From: Bacteroidota bacterium
Lineage (GTDB): Bacteria; Bacteroidota; Rhodothermia; Rhodothermales; UBA10348
Assembly: GCA_024640835.1 (NCBI GenBank)
Contig: JAHEEH010000088.1
Coordinates: forward strand, 1-7,139
Direction of reading: 5' to 3'
DNA: 7,139 nt
This document shows, piece by piece, positions 5,662 to 7,139 of this stretch; the first letter of the stretch is position 1; every line of letters begins with the position of its first letter. The notes beneath the pieces were generated by a model. That model searched no databases, was not told the origin of the DNA, and worked only from the letters and a program-made list of their open reading frames with translations. A program made the position numbers and the translations under genes.

Positions 5662-7101
5662 TCAGCCCACGTTCTCGATGCGTCCGGGGTCTTCCCGACG
5701 TGTTCTGGGCCTTCGATCGCGGATTCCCTCCATGAACAGATGCAGGAGCGGACTGAAGCCCTGCATCGGATTCATGGTGCGCACCGTGTCCCGGATCACG
5801 AACACGGCACGAAGTCGCGGCCTGTTCACGGGCTCCGGAACGCGGGCCATCAGCAGCCAGGCGATGACCCGGAGCACGCCACCGACGACGAACAGGGCCT
5901 TGAGACCGTCGAACGGTCCCTGGCCGATCCACGACGCGGCCAGCAGGCCCGACACGGAACCACCGACGATCGGGCCTGCCGCCCCGAACGCGCCGCCGAG
6001 CGCCGCCTGGACCGCGAAGAACGAAGTCTTCCCCGTATCGGGCGCCAACCGCATCATGAGGTTGCCCGTCGCGAGCGTGAACCCGCTCCAGGCGAAGCCG
6101 CCCGAGATGCTGAGCAGAGGCATCAGGTAATAGCCCGGGCCGGACGCCGCTGTGAACACCCACCAGAAGGGTTGCACGGCCACGAAGAGACCGGCGAGCC
6201 GCATGACCTGCCGATCCCCGTGACGATCCGCCAGCGGCCCCCACACGCGCTGGCCGACCAGGTTCGACACGATGCCGAGCGCCGAGAAAGCCATTACGGA
6301 CTGCACGCCGATGCCGATCTGGGTCAGCATGTAGACGGCGAAGAACGGCGCCACGAAGTAGACGGAGAAGCCCCACGCCGCGGAGAAGACGACGTATCGC
6401 CGGAAGCCCGACTGGGCCAGCGGCTCGCGGAGCTGCCGGATGGCGCCGCCCGGCAGACTCCGGGCGGGCGTCGGCTCGGGCTGGATCGAGAGGAACCGGA
6501 TGCTCAGGAGCCGGGACGCCGCGCCGGCGGCGATCAGGACCAGGAAGACCGGGACCGGATCGGCGGACGCCCGGACGGCGAAGCCTGCCGCGGTGGCCGT
6601 GGCGGCCCCGAAGGCGTTGGTCACGAAATTCCGGGTGCCGAAGAAGCGTCCCCTGACCGGAGGGGGGATGAGGTCGCTGATCCAGGACGTCCACGAGGCC
6701 GAGCCGACGGCGGTCGCGGCCTGCTGCACTCCCATCACCACCAGCACGATCGGGAGCGCCCGCCCGGCGGGCAGCCAGGCCACGACGAGAATCGAGACGC
6801 TCCAGAGCAGGGCATCCGCGAGCGCGGCCGCGACGGTCACGGCCTTCCGGAATCCGCCGCGCCGTCGCACGATCTCTGCACCGACCGGCTGCACCAGTCC
6901 ACCGAGCAGCGGCAGGGCCGCCGCAAGACCGACCTCGAACGCATGCGCGCCGAGCGCGATGAGGAAGGCCGTGAGGAACGGGCCGGCGGTGAGGGTTGCG
7001 TACTGGACGGCGAAGAGTCCGTCCAGGGTGGAGATCCGCATGACCCGGCGCGTGTCCTCACCCTCCCGGGCACCCTTTCTCCTCGATACGATGCCGCTCA
7101 T
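5662..7101 (-). CDS. Major facilitator superfamily transporter, substrate unknown
   Basis: This 479-residue integral membrane protein has about twelve hydrophobic helices in two halves. Clear family marks are the SWISDLIPPPVRGRFFGTRN segment (139-158), typical of one group of bacterial MFS proteins, and a motif-A-like loop GPLADRHGDRQVMR (288-301) in the second half. A basic N-terminus (1-20) and a C-terminal cytoplasmic tail of about 55 residues after the last helix are present. The tail contains NPMQGFSPLLHLF (444-456) and many arginines. Nothing shows whether it imports or exports, or what it carries. The gene is convergent with the iron operon, with 21 bases between stops, so it is not part of that operon. 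The start is uncertain: ATG 7101 has no clear ribosome site, and M21 (ATG at 7041) has GAGG about 14 bases upstream, which is also far. The first hydrophobic helix begins after M21, so either start gives a complete transporter. Confidence 0.88.
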   Translation of the reverse strand: MSGIVSRRKGAREGEDTRRVMRISTLDGLFAVQYATLTAGPFLTAFLIALGAHAFEVGLAAALPLLGGLVQPVGAEIVRRRGGFRKAVTVAAALADALLWSVSILVVAWLPAGRALPIVLVVMGVQQAATAVGSASWTSWISDLIPPPVRGRFFGTRNFVTNAFGAATATAAGFAVRASADPVPVFLVLIAAGAASRLLSIRFLSIQPEPTPARSLPGGAIRQLREPLAQSGFRRYVVFSAAWGFSVYFVAPFFAVYMLTQIGIGVQSVMAFSALGIVSNLVGQRVWGPLADRHGDRQVMRLAGLFVAVQPFWWVFTAASGPGYYLMPLLSISGGFAWSGFTLATGNLMMRLAPDTGKTSFFAVQAALGGAFGAAGPIVGGSVSGLLAASWIGQGPFDGLKALFVVGGVLRVIAWLLMARVPEPVNRPRLRAVFVIRDTVRTMNPMQGFSPLLHLFMEGIRDRRPRTRREDPGRIENVG

Positions 7102-7139
7102 CGCGAACAGACCAGCTCGAAGGCCGTCACTTCGGGTCC

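Noticed and set aside
4161..5735. Long plus-strand open frame of 524 codons overlapping the FeoB channel gene
   Set aside because: It lies in another frame over a well-conserved membrane protein and reads as Arg/Gly/Asp/His-rich sequence without domain or membrane pattern.
5483..6694. Minus-strand open frame of 403 codons inside the MFS gene region
   Set aside because: It shares the strand but not the frame of the MFS gene. Its composition is Arg/Gly/Pro-rich and it lacks hydrophobic helices.

Overview
The window is GC-rich, densely coding DNA (about two-thirds G+C by eye). It most likely comes from a bacterium of the Bacteroidota/Rhodothermota (FCB) group. The best clue is the first gene, whose C-terminus is a type IX secretion (T9SS) sorting domain with the YPNPF start and the DVLGR and LPSGLYF motifs. 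A high-GC Rhodothermia-like lineage would also fit the regulator/FeoA fusion and the single-domain YkoF-like protein, but the lineage call is inference.

Layout: (1) 1-393 is the 3' end of a secreted, probably carbohydrate-binding T9SS cargo protein. (2) 405-2401 is a tight run of three genes: a small YkoF/MTH1187-like thiamine-binding protein, a PnuC-family vitamin permease that starts directly after it, and a lipoprotein serine hydrolase of the beta-lactamase class C/PBP fold whose start overlaps the permease stop by four bases. The first two suggest thiamine or precursor uptake, with a nicotinamide riboside substrate also possible. The hydrolase has no obvious metabolic link. (3) 2402-2498 is a short non-coding gap with two imperfect inverted repeats. 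(4) 2499-5640 is a ferrous-iron operon whose three genes overlap at ATGA junctions. It encodes a DtxR/MntR-type metalloregulator carrying two C-terminal FeoA/SH3-like domains, a stand-alone FeoB GTPase, and a stand-alone FeoB membrane channel. (5) 5662-7101 on the minus strand is a major facilitator superfamily transporter, convergent with the Feo operon across a 21-base gap.

The most notable content is the Feo operon. The metal sensor is covalently joined to what is normally a separate transporter accessory protein (FeoA), and FeoB is cut into two genes. The sensor's first metal site reads more like MntR (Asp and Glu) than DtxR (Met and Cys), and both the sensor and the GTPase carry N-terminal CxxC motifs. 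Gene fusions and splits of this kind exist in known Feo systems, so this looks like a variant architecture rather than an entirely new system. I saw no tRNA, rRNA, CRISPR array, insertion sequence or clear riboswitch. The many long ORFs on the opposite strand are by-products of the high GC content.
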